Assembly (NCBI GenBank): GCA_951802195.1
Contig: OX637620.1
Location: forward strand, 1,116,001-1,180,000
From: Tausonia pullulans
Lineage: Eukaryota; Basidiomycota; Tremellomycetes; Cystofilobasidiales; Mrakiaceae
Direction: 5' to 3'
DNA: 64,000 bases
The notes under the pieces were generated by a model that was not told the origin of the DNA, made no database searches, and was given only the letters and a program-made list of their open reading frames with translations. The position numbers and the translations under genes are program-made. This document shows, piece after piece, positions 1 through 11,564 of the stretch; within the stretch, counting starts at the first letter, position 1, and each line of letters starts with the position of its first letter.

Positions 1-219
1 TCTTTAATTCCTCAAACAGCGTTCGGTTCCCTCTTTCGGCATTGATCCGACTGAGGTCGAGCGGCTGGCTTCCCCAGGCTGCCCTCCTGGCTTCATCTCC
101 CTCACCTTGGACTGCTGCCTCGTTGACGTACGTCCATTTCAGGCCACACGATCCCCTGAGTCTGCACAACCTTGGGTTAAATCCTCACTTATCCCACCCA
201 GCCTGCCTTTCGGCCCAAC
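1..219. other. Upstream region of the first gene
   Basis: No gene is supported here. The stretch is pyrimidine-rich on the plus strand and ends just before the ATG at 220, so it most likely holds the 5' leader and part of the promoter of the C1-like gene. An upstream exon beginning outside the window cannot be excluded. Confidence 0.4.
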
Positions 220-1533
220 ATGGAGGAGGTTCTTCACCGTCTTCGCGCTCTTGAGCTCGAGGTCCTCGCCCGCAACGACATGTCCGAGCACGTCGGCTCC
301 CTCAAACGTGTTGGCGGCGGTGGGTCCACCCCGAGCACTCGTCCCGGTCTAGCGAAGCGGATTCCTTCTTTCGGCCAGGGCATCGCCAAGGACATCGGAA
401 GCAGCCACCGCGGCGCGGGCGAGACGGACGGCGAGGGGGACGACTCGGATCATGACGAACTTGAGGAGATCCTCTCGAGTCTTGGGACGATCCGCCTCAA
501 TCATCACCACAAGGGCGGTCGTCATGCTGCGGACAGCAAGCTGAGCGTCGATGGGACGGACGGAGGTAGCACATGGCGGACCGCGAAGTTTGCAGATGGG
601 CCTGGGAGCGGCACTTCCGGAGGAGGCAGGAGCGATCTGCTCAGCCTCTATGCGGATGCGAGCGAGATGAGGGGTGGGTTTGTGGTAGTCCGGGTCTCTT
701 TTGATGAGATTCAAGGCTAACATAAGGTTTTCGTCCCTCAAGGACACACCCACCTACTCTCCGAAGCGACGACCTACACATCCTCTACAGCTGCGCCGTC
801 CAACCTCACGACGTACTCAACAAATGTCGTCCGCTCGCGACCCAACTCAACCATCGTCCTTCCAGAGCACCACGAGCACGAACTGGAGGAGACGGCCAGA
901 GGCTCTACCATTACCGTCAAGAACCGATCCGCAGCTTCAATCCAGGTCACTTCAACCGCCGAGACGGCCGCCGACGACCCTGCGGTGCTCGGGGACATCA
1001 ATGGGCTTCCGGATATCCCCTTGGGTTTCTTGAGCAACGGGGAGTCCACTACCGTCGACCCGTCGACAGCTAAGAACGCTGCTGGGACGCCTGCCCCTGT
1101 CACCGTGACGAAGCCCAAGGTTCCGACGCGGCCGATCCCAGTGATTCCGGCGTCGGCATTCACGCATCGCTTCACATTCGTCAAGCCGGCGCCAGCGTCC
1201 AACCGGCTCCTCGGCGGATCCGCAGCGGGCATGATCGGGCTCGGCTGGTTCTCGCTGGCTGGGAGCAGCTCGAGCTCGGGTCTTACGTCCAAGACGACGT
1301 GTGCGGTGTGTCGAAGCGTAAGTGGTGGACCTCCCCGATCTCTGACAATCGCGATGTAGCTGACCCATCACATTCGATCTCAGCGGGTCAAAAGCAGTTC
1401 ACCCTTCTTGAGCTGCGACGACTGCAAGCAGATCGTCCACATCAAGTGCTCGGCCCTGGCCCCGAGGAACTGTGGAGGGACCGGCGCCACGCCTCCGCCG
1501 ACGCCCACGACCGGCAAGACCTCCAAACGGTAG
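220..1533 (+). CDS. C1-like zinc-finger protein, otherwise unknown
   Basis: Three exons (220-673, 743-1317, 1384-1533) encode 392 aa; both introns are 66-69 nt, GT..AG, and keep frame. The N-terminus starts with a short helical stretch (MEEVLHRLRALELEVLAR), followed by acidic and Ser/Gly-rich, probably disordered sequence. The last ~50 residues carry a Cys/His cluster, CAVC..CDDC..HIKC..C, with the spacing of the second half of a C1 (phorbol-ester/diacylglycerol-type) or PHD-like finger; a His-Phe pair about 45 residues earlier could supply the first C1 ligand if the first loop is enlarged. The finger is split by the second intron. I do not recognise the rest of the protein. C1 fingers bind lipids or proteins, but no lipid-binding claim is safe here. 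The final codon sits next to a weak GTAGAG donor, so a further 3' exon is possible. Confidence 0.6.
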
Positions 1534-1678
1534 AGATCAATCTCCCCCTGTCTTTTCTATATCGTACAGCTCTTTCCTACTCTATAATTGTTTGCCTTTC
1601 CCCAGCCAACCAGCTTTATCGTATGCGAACTTTCCCCCATACATTACATGCGTGCAATTGCATGCATTTCATCAGAGC
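1534..1678. other. Convergent intergenic spacer
   Basis: About 145 bp between two convergent genes, so both transcripts must end here or overlap. It is T/C-rich and contains no other feature I can support. Confidence 0.4.
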
Positions 1679-4317
1679 TCAGCGGTACCCGCCTCGGTAT
1701 CTACTTCCCGACCCAGACGTCTCTCGCCGATCAGGGCTGTCGAGCCAGGCCCTCCCACCGCCGCCGCTGCCCTGTCTCCGGTCCTCCTCCTCCCGCCGAC
1801 GTTCCTTTTCCTTCCGACTATCGTCGCGACGGTCATACCGGCCTTGGCTATCCTTCTTCCCGCCACCGCCTCCTCCGCCCCCACTTCCACGAGGGAAGTC
1901 CGAGGACCGGTCGTAAGACCCGCGCCCACCACCGCCCGATGTCGAAGACGACGATGGCGAATCGGCACCTATCCGCGAAAGCAGAGAAGGTCGCAGGGCC
2001 GACGCTGGGGACTCGCGGTCACGGTTTTGCGAGCCAAACTTGAAAGAGAACCCTCCGCCTGCGGGCTTCTGACTGCTCCGGCCCTTGATGCTCGTAACGC
2101 CATCATGGTTGCTACCGCCCCGGCCAGTCGCTTCACGGTACTCGCGCTCGAGCTCGGTGCCCGATCCGCCTGATCGGAACGACGGTGAGTCCCGACCGGA
2201 CCCTGCCCGGTTATCGCGACGGTCCCCACCTCCACGACGGTCCCGCTCGCGATCTCGATCCCACTCTCGCGTCGAGGCAGAAGCCCTCCCATTGCCGTTG
2301 CCCCCCCTCGACGATTTGCCGAACCAATCTTCCTCGTCGTCATCGTTCGTCGCAGCCGCGTACGCCCTCGCACGTTCCCGATCCTTTGCCTTCCCCCGGC
2401 GACCAACATCCGCGACTTGCGAGGGAATCGCCTCGTATTCCTTTGCGCGGTCCCGCTGTCTTCGCGAGTATGACATAGAGGGGGAGCCGGAGGCGCCTGT
2501 AGGACGCGAAGTCGAGGCTGAGGCCGAGAAGAAAGGCGAGTTGTGAGCGTTGTAGGAGGAGAAGGCTGAGAAGTCTTGGAGATTCGACCGGGTCGTTCGG
2601 GGTTCAGGGCAATCATCGCCCCAGTGACCCTCCGAGGAGCAGTTGTAGCACCAGCCACCCCATCCTCCATCACCGTCCCCCCACTCCGTGTCCGGATCAG
2701 CCTCAAGAACATCGCCTTCGAACCCTCCCAGAGCCTTGAGTCGCTGCCTCTCCGTCAAAGTCTCCTGCCGCACAGAAGGCGAGAGGTAGTTGTAGATCCG
2801 CCAGAGCGTCGGACAGTTGTTGGCTGGGTGAACATCCGATCCGCAGCGTTCGCACATGGGACCATGGCCGCGATGCCGCTGCTGGGAGCGAGGGGCGTTG
2901 CATTCGCGAGAGCGGTGGCCTCGACCACCGCAGGCGAAGCAGACGAGTGCGACCGGACACTGGCGCGTGTTATGCTCGTCAACGGCCCCGCAGGTGAGGC
3001 ACTGATCAGAGAGAGTAAGGTCAGCGTATGCAACCAGAAGGAAGGAGGAAAAAGGCTTACGATCTGCATCGTACAGTCACGCTGCATGTGGCCACGCTGC
3101 TTGCAGACGCTGCAAACGATGTTGGCCTTGCCGCCGGCGCCGAACGACTCCTCGCCCGCCCCAGCATCGAAATATCGAGTGGCCTTGAGAAGAAGGGCAG
3201 CAGATCAGGAGATGAACGGAAATACAGCGAACGTCAGAAATCCACCCACCGGTCGGTCGTCGTTCCCATCGAGGAACTCGATATCCATCTCGCCAAGCTC
3301 GGCAAAGACTTCCGCCTCGGTGAGGACACCATCGGCGGAGGGGCCCACATCGCTAGCCTTTTCCATCACAACGTGCGATGGGAGGACGAGCAAGTCGTTC
3401 GGCGCGTAATCTTTGGTCGCGTCCTGCTGCTCGCCTTCAACTGTGGGCGCGAGGACGGGCGCTGACGGGTCGACCCATGTTCGAGATTTCTTTACCGGGT
3501 GGGCGACCGAATCAACGTAGAAAAGCGAGGTGGCAGCGCCATCATCCTCGGGGGCAGCCGTTGTCGTGGACAGGAAGGAAGCGGGAAGAGGAGGTGGAGG
3601 TGCGCCCAAGTCGCCAGCCTTGACCAGGGCGGGAGTCTATAAAGAAAGCAAGTGAAGTTAGAACAACACTTAGCCGTTCTAAAATGGCGAGAAGTGCTTC
3701 ATCAACCTACGCACGTCGTCCATGAAGAACAGCTCGCCTCCGTCAACTGTCGACTCCTGCTGGACTACTCCGTCTTCCAGTGCTAAATCGTCGAAGTCAT
3801 CCTTCCCGGGGTCAACGACCATCTCCTCCGGATCGCTCTCAGCAGTCCCGCTCGTGCTGCCGCTGACAGCAACCTCGCCTGTGACCTCCTCCTCTTTGGC
3901 GGCAGCGGCGGCGGCGGCTTTCTTGTGCTTGCGCGCCTTGGAGCTCGGCCGGTTGGTTTTCGCACGAGGTTTGCGAGCAGCCTTAGCCTCGCCCGGAACT
4001 GAAGAGTTGGGGACGAGAGGTGTTGATGCTCGGGAAGAGACAGTCGAAGCCGTCTTGCGCTTCTTGGACGATAAGGCCTGTGTCACCGGGTCCATAGAGG
4101 GCATAGAGGGAGTGGAGCTGGCGGTTGAGGAAATCGGAGAGGAACAGGGTTGACGGAGAGACGCGTCGCCCGCGTTCCTCCTCTTGCGGTCCCTTGACGA
4201 CAACCGTGCATGATTGTTGGTGAGTTGGGTACTCTCGAATTCGTCGGATGGAACAGAAGGTATCAAGAAGTTGTTCACGGACTGGGACGGTACTTGGGAT
4301 GCGCGCGCGTGCCACAT
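1679..4317 (-). CDS. AIR1: Air1/Air2-like zinc-knuckle protein (TRAMP complex)
   Basis: Four exons on the minus strand (4317-3715, 3636-3250, 3183-3061, 3001-1679) encode about 811 aa. Five CCHC zinc knuckles occupy residues ~354-502: CSVCKQRGHMQRDC, CLTCGAVDEHNTRQC, CFACGGRGHRSREC, CERCGSDVHPANNC and CYNCSSEGHWGDDC. The segment RYFD just before the first knuckle is typical of Air proteins. In yeast Air1/2 hold the poly(A) polymerase Trf4/5 and the helicase Mtr4 together in TRAMP, which tags nuclear RNAs for exosome decay. The N-terminus is basic and Ala/Lys-rich, as expected for a nuclear protein; the C-terminal ~300 residues are an Arg/Asp/Gly/Ser-rich (RD/RGG-like) tail longer than in yeast Air proteins. 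The start is uncertain: ATGs at 4317, 4104 and 4095 are all in frame. Confidence 0.85.
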
Positions 4318-5043
4318 ACGTATTCAAATCGCACATTCATCTTCTACCGAGAGAGCAGACATCTCGTTTTTTCAGGACAGCACTTGTTTCCGTTGAGTAT
4401 ATTTTAGGCGGTGAGCCTTTGAGATGATCATACCATGTGAAGGCTGTGGGCGAGAAAGCTGTGGCTCATCACCAGCTGCGCCAATTACACTCCGATGCCC
4501 AAACTTGTCGCCGTCTCTAACCTTCCTCAATGTCCTCCGCGATTCTGAGATAGAAGACTAAGGGACAGGAAGAGGCAAAATGTCGAAAGAAGACAGGCCA
4601 ACGTAGTCGTCGGCCCTCTTCCTCGTCTGTCTCCTTAGCATGCTCCCGCCGGGTCTACACGCTGCCAACGCCAGCACGTTCTTTTGAGGAGGAAGACGAA
4701 ATATATGTTTCGATCGCAGAAAGGTCGCTGTTCGAAAGGGCGGCCGAGATGGCCTTCATTCTTTCCTTGATTCCGAAATGAGTGAGAAATCGAGACCTGT
4801 TTCGCATGACGTCGACGCTGAATGACGTTTCACAGCTCCTCGCCTGCTGCCCCGCAACGCCGGCCAAGGCGCGAAATATCGACGAGGCGGCGCGGCTTCG
4901 TTTCCTCCCTTCATCCTCTCCCTTCTTCCCCAACTGCCGTCTTCTCTTCGCAGCCAGCCAAGCATCCTCACCACCACCCTCACCACCCCATCAACAATTT
5001 TCTACCCTCTTCCTCAGCTTATTTCCTCACTCTCTTGCCCAGT
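4318..5043. promoter_or_regulatory. Divergent promoter region, AIR1-like and palI-like genes
   Basis: About 725 bp between two divergently transcribed starts, so it should hold both promoters. The palI-proximal 150 bp are strongly C/T-rich on the coding strand, as in many fungal core promoters. No clear TATA box or other gene is seen. Confidence 0.5.
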
Positions 5044-6149
5044 ATGCCCTCCGGTGCCGCTATCCCAGGACGTAAGTTTCTGCTGCTTCCCAACGCAACG
5101 ACGCCCCAATCCATCGCCTCACCGCATGAATACTGGCTTACTGTCTTCTTCCACCGCTTCTATCGCCCGCTCGCCGCCAGTCTTCTTCTCTTTCGCGGCG
5201 ATGGTCCTCCTCATCTTTGCGTCCGTCTCGGTCCCCGTTTGGAAGGACGTGAGTTGCCAGCTTGTGTGCTAGCCCTGGCCTTGTGTTCAGTGATGCACGA
5301 ACGCTGACGTGGTCTTTCCTCCCTTCCTCGCCGCTCCCACATCGCCTTCCCTCGCTCCCCACAGATCTCCTTCCTCAACGTGACTCTCGAGGGCAGGGAC
5401 TCCATCTATGGAATCTGGGGATGGGTGAGTTGATCTGTTTTCCCGTCCACGTGTACGGAGATCCGACGGCCATCCATCTGAGCGCTTTCCGCCTTCGCCT
5501 CTTTTCTCTTTCGTAGTGCGTCGTGAACGGTGCCTGCACGTCGGCGCGCCTCGGTTACCCTCTTGACTCGAGCACCCTTGGCGTCAACCCGACCTACAAC
5601 ACGACCATCGTCAAAAACCTTACCTACGTCCTCATCCTCCACCCCGTGAGTCTGACTGCAGCAAGTGCGTCTGAAATATAGGCTGACGTCGTCCCTCTTT
5701 CCTGCAGATCGGAGCCGGACTCGCCGCCCTCGCCACTCTTTTCGGTTTCTTAGCCTTCTTCTCGAACTCGCGGGCCTCAAACGTCCTCATGACGATTGCA
5801 TCGCTCCTCGCGCTCCTCGTCACGATGCTCGTCTGGGTTATTGACAGTTGGTCCCGGTCTCCTCGTCGCGTTTTGGTTCCTTCCCTTTTGACCTGCCCTC
5901 TCCATTCGCTCGCTTCCAGTGGTTATCTTTGGCCTCGCCCGCAACACCGTCAACAGCCACGGCGGCTCGGCCAGCTATGGTCTCGTGCGTCGTTCTCCTG
6001 CCCGCCCAGAGCTTGCCACCCGACTGACACAGACGCTGTCTCAGGCCAACTGGATCGTTCTCGGCGCCTTCGCCTCGCTCATCCTTGCCACCTGCGCTTC
6101 ACTCTGTGGCTCCTTCGGTCGCTTCCGCTCCGACCGGTCCAAGTACTAA
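5044..6149 (+). CDS. palI: PalI/Rim9-like four-span membrane protein (SUR7/PalI family)
   Basis: Seven exons (5044-5071, 5181-5248, 5365-5424, 5517-5645, 5708-5846, 5920-5984, 6045-6149) encode 197 aa. The topology fits the PalI/Rim9 family: a first membrane span with VSVPVWKD at its end, an extracellular loop with ISFLNVTLEG, a Gly-Trp-Cys junction and the conserved CTSARLGYPL motif, then three spans with ILHPIGAGLAAL in the second. Loop sequons such as NVT and NTT suggest glycosylation. Rim9/PalI assists the plasma-membrane pH sensor Rim21/PalH in the alkaline-response pathway. Exon 1 is only 28 nt, and the first splice donor was chosen because it restores the span-1 reading frame. The protein lacks the long cytoplasmic tail of ascomycete PalI and is closer in size to yeast Rim9. 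Confidence 0.85.
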
Positions 6150-6890
6150 ACACGGCGCTTCAGTTCGCGTTTGTTAATACTTCTCCATGTCCTTCTTCTT
6201 TGCTACGCCCATCATCTCTTTCTAGGGACCTCTCGCTTTTTCTTTTCGGAGATGTCCCACATCCCATTACCTCAGTAGTCCTCTCGCTATGCCGCGGGTC
6301 TTCTTCACTGGACTGTATCTCATTACGCGTCACGTTTAGTTATCTTCCTTATCTTCCCATCTTGCCCTGTCTCGGCACGGCAACCATCTATAGGTGGCCG
6401 TTCCTCTTAATATAAGACGATAGAAGAATTGTATGGGCCACTAAGAGTGACAAACTTTCAGGCGTGTGCGAGGATATTGCGACTCTGTCGGTAGTCGCCT
6501 AAGCTGCGCGTGACGACTCATGAGCTTTCTTACTCGGAGTACAGAAGCGCGTACATCTCTTTTTCGCCAACTCCGTTGTTGCGGGTGCCTTTTTCCTTCT
6601 CATAAGCGCATATATGCGCGCATATACTCTGCTTCTGTCACGCTTTTTGTCACGCGCTATGCTGTTACGACTTGATCCTTCTAAGAAGCCTCATCTGCTC
6701 TCTTTCTCTCTCGAAAGCCGGGGCCCCTTTCCGACGCCAAGACAACTCGGCAGTGAGGAGTGAGTGATGAGGAAAGAGTGAGAGGAGGGGCGCCTCGTAC
6801 TGGCTCCCTTGCTCTCTCTCCCTTCCCTCATCCACATTCTTCCCACGTCTCTCCTTCACCCTCACCTCTTTTCCATTTCTTTCCCTGGCC
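6150..6890. promoter_or_regulatory. Intergenic region with promoter of the chitin deacetylase gene
   Basis: About 740 bp between two genes in tandem. The first part should hold the palI 3' UTR and the last ~130 bp are C/T-rich directly upstream of the chitin deacetylase ATG. A perfect 14-bp palindrome, GCGCATATATGCGC, lies at 6606-6619 and is partly repeated just downstream. No other gene is seen. Confidence 0.45.
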
Positions 6891-9341
6891 ATGCTCGCTG
6901 CCGCCGCCTCCCTCCTCGCTCTCTCGTCTCTCGCGGCTGCCCACTCGCACCAAGACGGCTATGCCCGCGCCATCCATGCACGTCAAGACGCCTCAACGAC
7001 CAGGCCTTACAGCGAGTTGAATAGCCTGATGGCGACCTCGACTGTCGCCTTCTCGACCCCGACTGCCGGTGCCCAGCCCTCACTTGCGGGTGCTCCTCCT
7101 CTTCCAGCTTGTGAGTCTTTCCTCTCGCGCTCTTAAATTGCAGAAGTGAGCGTGCGGCCGCCAGGCATGAGTTGTTTTGATCGGCGACCTCTAGTCTTGG
7201 GTGGCGGGCTATCTCTCTGGCTCCATATTTGCTGTCTTCCGACGGCCGCCTCTCTAACGGCTTCACGCCAACAGCGTCCGCCTAGTGCCTGCTGCCATAA
7301 TCCTTCTCTCTAGAGCGGAGGCACGGCCAAGAATGAGAAGAGATCCGCGCATCGTCCTCTCATAAGGCCTTTGTCCCCTCCCCCCCTTGCTTGGGTCTTG
7401 GCAAAGAATGTGGTTCGGTCACCCCTTCCTTCACTAGACTTCACAAAAAAAAACCAGCCCTCATACGTCCTCTTACCTAAAGGGTCTTCTGCTACCCTGT
7501 AAGAGCTAAAGGCACGCATGCATGCGAGCGACTCGTCGGCGATCTGCCTGTATGCGGATGTGCATGGAGAGAGCCTGCGCCCACGCGGGACCTCTTTCCT
7601 CCGAAGCGACGTCTCCCGCGCTCGCTCTTCCTCACGCCATGCGACACCGCGCCTCCCTCCTCTCTTTCGCTCCTTGCCCTCTCTGCCGGAGAAATACGCG
7701 ACGAGGCGGAAATCACTCCCCCTCTTTTGTCTCCTTTTCGGCCAAATATCGGCTGTTCTGCCAGCATCAACGTCCTCTCCTCGGAGCAGCGCCCGCTTCG
7801 TCGTTGCCCTCTGATCTGACAGGACACGTCCCTCTCTCGCTCCCTCGCCTTCCTCTAGTTACTCAGCCCTCTGCGGCCAACTACCCGGCGGCGGATGTTA
7901 TCCCTCCCACTGACTCGGAGCAGGTCAAGGTCCGTGACTTATATCTTTCCTATCTTGCCTCTTCCAAGCCTGACCTTTCCTGTATTCCTTCAGGCCTGGG
8001 TGGCTGCCATCGACTGGACCAAGGTTCGCCACCCTTCCGCATTCATCACCTTCTCCTCTCCTCCTGACTCTGTGCCCCCCTCAACAGGTTCCCAACTACG
8101 CGCCCAACGTTGTCGCCACCACCGGATCTCTTTGCGAGGCCAACCCGGCCGCGCTTGCAGACAAGAGTCGCTGTTGGTGGTCATGCGGACAGTGTGTCAC
8201 CGATACCGACATCACCGTCTGCCCGGACAAGGAGACTTGGGGAACCTCGTTCGATGTGCGTTGTGCCTCATGAGAGGAAGCACTCGATGGTCGTCGCTGA
8301 TTACCCTCCCCAGGACGGACCCTCGGAGTCGTCGACAGTCCTCCTCGACTACCTCACCAAGCATGACCTCAAGACGACTTTCTATATCATCGGGTCCCGG
8401 GCTTACTACCAGCCTCATATTCTTCGTCATGAGCATATGCTAGGTCACGAGCTTGCAGGCCAGTGAGTAGAACGGACGTCCAGGCATAGATAACGAAAGG
8501 CTCACGAGTTCTTTCTCATCACAGCACCTGGTCGCACTTTCCGCTCACGACCCTTACCAACGAGCAGATCGTTGCCGAGCTCGGCTGGACCCGTCAGCTC
8601 ATCAAGGACCTCACCGGCGTCACAATTCTGACCTTCCGCCCTCCCCAGGGTGACGTCGACAGCCGTGTCCGAGCCATCGCCTCGCAGATGCAGATGCAGG
8701 CCGTCATGTGGTCCTCCGTCTCGGGAGAGCTCGGCAATCTCTTTGACACCCAGGACTGGAACGTCTACGGTGGTCGCATCACTGCTGAGCGGGCCGTCAG
8801 CGAGTGGAACACCTTCCTGTGCGTATTGTCTCTCGCTGTCTGCTTCTTATCCTTCCTTTAATCTGACTCAACTCGCTCTCGCAGTGACACCAACCTACCC
8901 AAGATGACCACCGGCTTCGTCTCGCTCGAGCACGACCTCTATCCCGTCACCGTCGCCCTCGCGACCGAGCACTTCCTCCCCGGCGCTCTCAACCGGACCA
9001 CGCCCTCGAAGCTCCGCCTCACGTCCATCATCGAGTGCCAGGGCAAGGGCATGGGCGAGGCGTACCTTGAGACGGCCAAGAACCTCGTCTTCTCCAACTC
9101 TTCCTCCTCCACCGGAGGCTCCTCGTCCAATTCGTCCGCAGGTTCGTCGGGCGCTTCAGCGAGTGCTTCGGCCACTCGCTCCGGACCCATCCAGCCCTCG
9201 TCCTCGTCGGCGGCCGTTGCTTCCGCTGCGGCTGCCGGCAACGGAGGAACCTCCGCTGCCCCTCTCACCGCACCCGTCTGGACCTCGTTCGCTCTCGTCG
9301 GTGGAGCTCTCGTTGCTGGAGCCGCTGCTCTCGCCCTTTGA
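6891..9341 (+). CDS. CDA: Chitin deacetylase (NodB polysaccharide deacetylase), GPI-type
   Basis: Seven exons (6891-7110, 7859-7929, 7994-8023, 8088-8255, 8314-8462, 8525-8818, 8885-9341) encode 462 aa. A signal peptide (residues 1-~18, Ala/Leu-rich) is followed by a linker, the fungal segment PPTDSEQVKAWVAAIDWTKV and the NodB domain. Metal and catalytic motifs are intact: TSFDDGPS (Asp163-Asp164), HTWSHFP (His213, His217), RPPQGDVD and LEHD. The C-terminus is a Ser/Thr/Ala-rich stalk and a hydrophobic tail, which predicts a GPI anchor. The enzyme removes acetyl groups from chitin to give chitosan in the basidiomycete wall. Intron 1 (7111-7858) is 748 nt, about ten times the local norm. Both catalytic motifs 1 and 2 lie at exon borders. 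Confidence 0.92.
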
Positions 9342-9827
9342 GTTCGAGGCAAGAACTTCTTTCCATTTTCTTCCCCTTGCAAGCCGTTCACCCTTAGGAC
9401 CCACTCCCCATAATCTCCATGTCCTCCCCCCCACCCACCCATCTCCACGCTCGCTACCCCATCGCTCCCTCAATCTTGGCCCTCTGGCTCATATATCCCT
9501 CGTCGGCTTGCTTGCTTATCCTTCCTTTTCGGACTTTGCATCTATTGCCGGCGCCTATACCGCGCGCTGGTCAAACGGACATTCTCATCGTGATTTACCT
9601 CCTTTGTCTCTGTTCTCTTCTCTGCCAAAGCCTCATGGACACTCATCCATCCATTGCATGAGGCATACTTGAACCCATGCCGCCCCATCTCTCGTCTTCG
9701 TATTTCGCTCTTCTTCTTATGACTCCACCTTATAAGCCCCCTGCTGAAATCCGACTTCCTGTCTGGAAAAGGGGCTTCAAAGAGAAATCCGCATTCCATC
9801 GTCATCGTCACACGACCGCATCACGAT
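9342..9827. other. Convergent intergenic region
   Basis: About 485 bp between the chitin deacetylase stop and the macro-domain stop. It is C/T-rich on the plus strand in its first half and should hold both 3' UTRs. No further feature is supported. Confidence 0.4.
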
Positions 9828-11136
9828 CTATGCCCATCGGATCTCCTCGCTCGCCCGCTCCTCGAGAGCCTCATGCAAGGGGAAGTACAACGGGATGAGC
9901 GAGCTATACAGATCGAAATCCCGTTGGGAGAAGACAACGAATATGACGCGGTCAAGCTGTTCCCACACGAAGGAGACGTTAGAGCGTGGATAAGGGGGGG
10001 GGGGGGGAAGGGACATAGGAGGGGAGGAGAAGGCACTAACAGATTCGCCTGAGGGGGAGACGAGATAGTCACGGACTGTTGAGAGGGCGATGGAGGTTGC
10101 TGGAGAGAGAGGGTAGCCGTCTAGGAACAGGAGGAGGTTGCGCGTCAGGAATGAACAAGTGAGCGGGGGACGAGAGCAGACGTACAAACGCCCGTCGAGA
10201 TGGAGCAGAAAGCCTTGATGGGAGGTCTCGATCAGCAACGCTGTAGCGACAGCAAGTGAATCAGGCAGGACGACGCACGATTGTCTTCAACCCTTCCTTC
10301 ACCGTCGCCTCCAGCGCCGATCGGTAGCAACCTGAGAGCGCCTGAGCGCAAGCGTCGCGTTCGGAAGGATCATAAATGGGGCCGACACAGTGACAGACGC
10401 GCTTGCTGGGGAGCTGTACGAGCACAGCAAGACAAGGGAGAAGGGGAAAAGTGAGCAATGCGCAGCTGGATACCGACGTCGCGCTCGCATTCCTGTAGGC
10501 GAGGGAACCTACATTGTACGCGTTCGTCATCTTGCAATCGCCTGTCCGGCAGCCACCAAGCGTTCTGCACTCCTTGAGAAGGTCGGGGCCCGCTGTGGGT
10601 GGGGGAGAAACGAGTCAGCGGGGAGAGCCATGGTGAACGCGCGGGGGAAGCAAGTGATGATGACGTCCACCCCCTTCCAAGAGTGAGGAGACGGGCGAAC
10701 CTGCAGCGTGGATCGCACCATCAACGCCCCCTCCTCCGAGCAGCAGCGAGTTGGCGGCGTTGACGGTCACGTCGACCTGCAGAAAAGGAGGACAGAGGCG
10801 ATGTTAGTCTTAGTTCCGTCATGAAGGGTCGACAGCTGTATAACCAAAGGCAATCAACGAGATGGGGGACAGACAGCAAGTTGGGTGATGTCGCCCTTGA
10901 CGAGCGAAACCTTGGACAGGAGCACTGGGTTGGGAGGGCTATTTGTCGACAACAGAGCACGGAAGACGATGTCGTGCGTAGAGCCGCTCTATCCGTCAGT
11001 CATGCAGCCTTCAGTCGGGCATGGGAACAGACGAGACCGACTAGAAGGCAGCCGTCAATGGCTGTGCGAGCGTGGAGTCCTCATAGAGGGCCCCGAGGGT
11101 GGGAATGTCGCTGACAGTGATGGGCGAGGAAGGCAT
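9828..11136 (-). CDS. Macro-domain ADP-ribosyl hydrolase (MacroD type)
   Basis: Eight exons (11136-11042, 10938-10875, 10776-10701, 10592-10513, 10413-10279, 10213-10186, 10120-10041, 9956-9828) encode 228 aa and sum to an exact frame. The protein is one macro domain with the MacroD signature: [52 protein letters not shown] and VIFVVFS near the end. This class binds ADP-ribose and removes mono-ADP-ribose from acidic residues or hydrolyses O-acetyl-ADP-ribose. The N-terminal IPTLGALY is usual for fungal members. The first intron is the weakest call: I chose GTCGGT at 11041 with an acceptor that restores Tyr and frame; other choices hit stops. The intron before the last exon contains a run of 14 G (plus strand 9994-10007). 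Confidence 0.85.
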
Positions 11137-11564
11137 GGCGGGGTGCAGTGGTGGTTTAAAAGAGACCGTCAGCCGAGTTTCTCGCTCGTTGTCGCCTTGT
11201 CGCGCGCGCCCAGACGCTCTCGCCCGCGTGCCCTGCGCCCGGATCTCTTCCGGCCACCGTCGCGCCCTGTTCTTTTCGCCTTGAGGCGGACTCTCAACCA
11301 CTTCTCTCTCTCGCTCGTCGGCCCCGGCTCCTCGCGTTCTTTCGCCTGTTCTCCGTCCGGATTGCAGCCCAACGGTCCAGTCAGATCCGTCTCCCGTATC
11401 CCGAATGGACGTGTCCAGCGAGGCTTACAACGCCCCTCCTTTTCCTTTCTAGGTGACGACGCGCGCGCGTCCTCTTTCTCCTTCCGTCCTTTGGTTCGGC
11501 TGCTCGTCCGTCTGGCTGCCTCTTCCCCCCTCGCATCTTCCCCGCTCGCATTCCATTCACATCT
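11137..11564. promoter_or_regulatory. Divergent promoter region, macro-domain and PPR-like genes
   Basis: About 430 bp separate two divergent ATGs, so both promoters must be compact. The region is G+C-rich with C/T tracts toward the PPR-like gene and has no TATA-like element that stands out. Confidence 0.5.

Noticed and set aside
9994-10007. Run of 14 G as a functional element
   Set aside because: It is a simple homopolymer inside an intron of the macro-domain gene, and similar runs occur elsewhere (60185-60197); most likely slippage.
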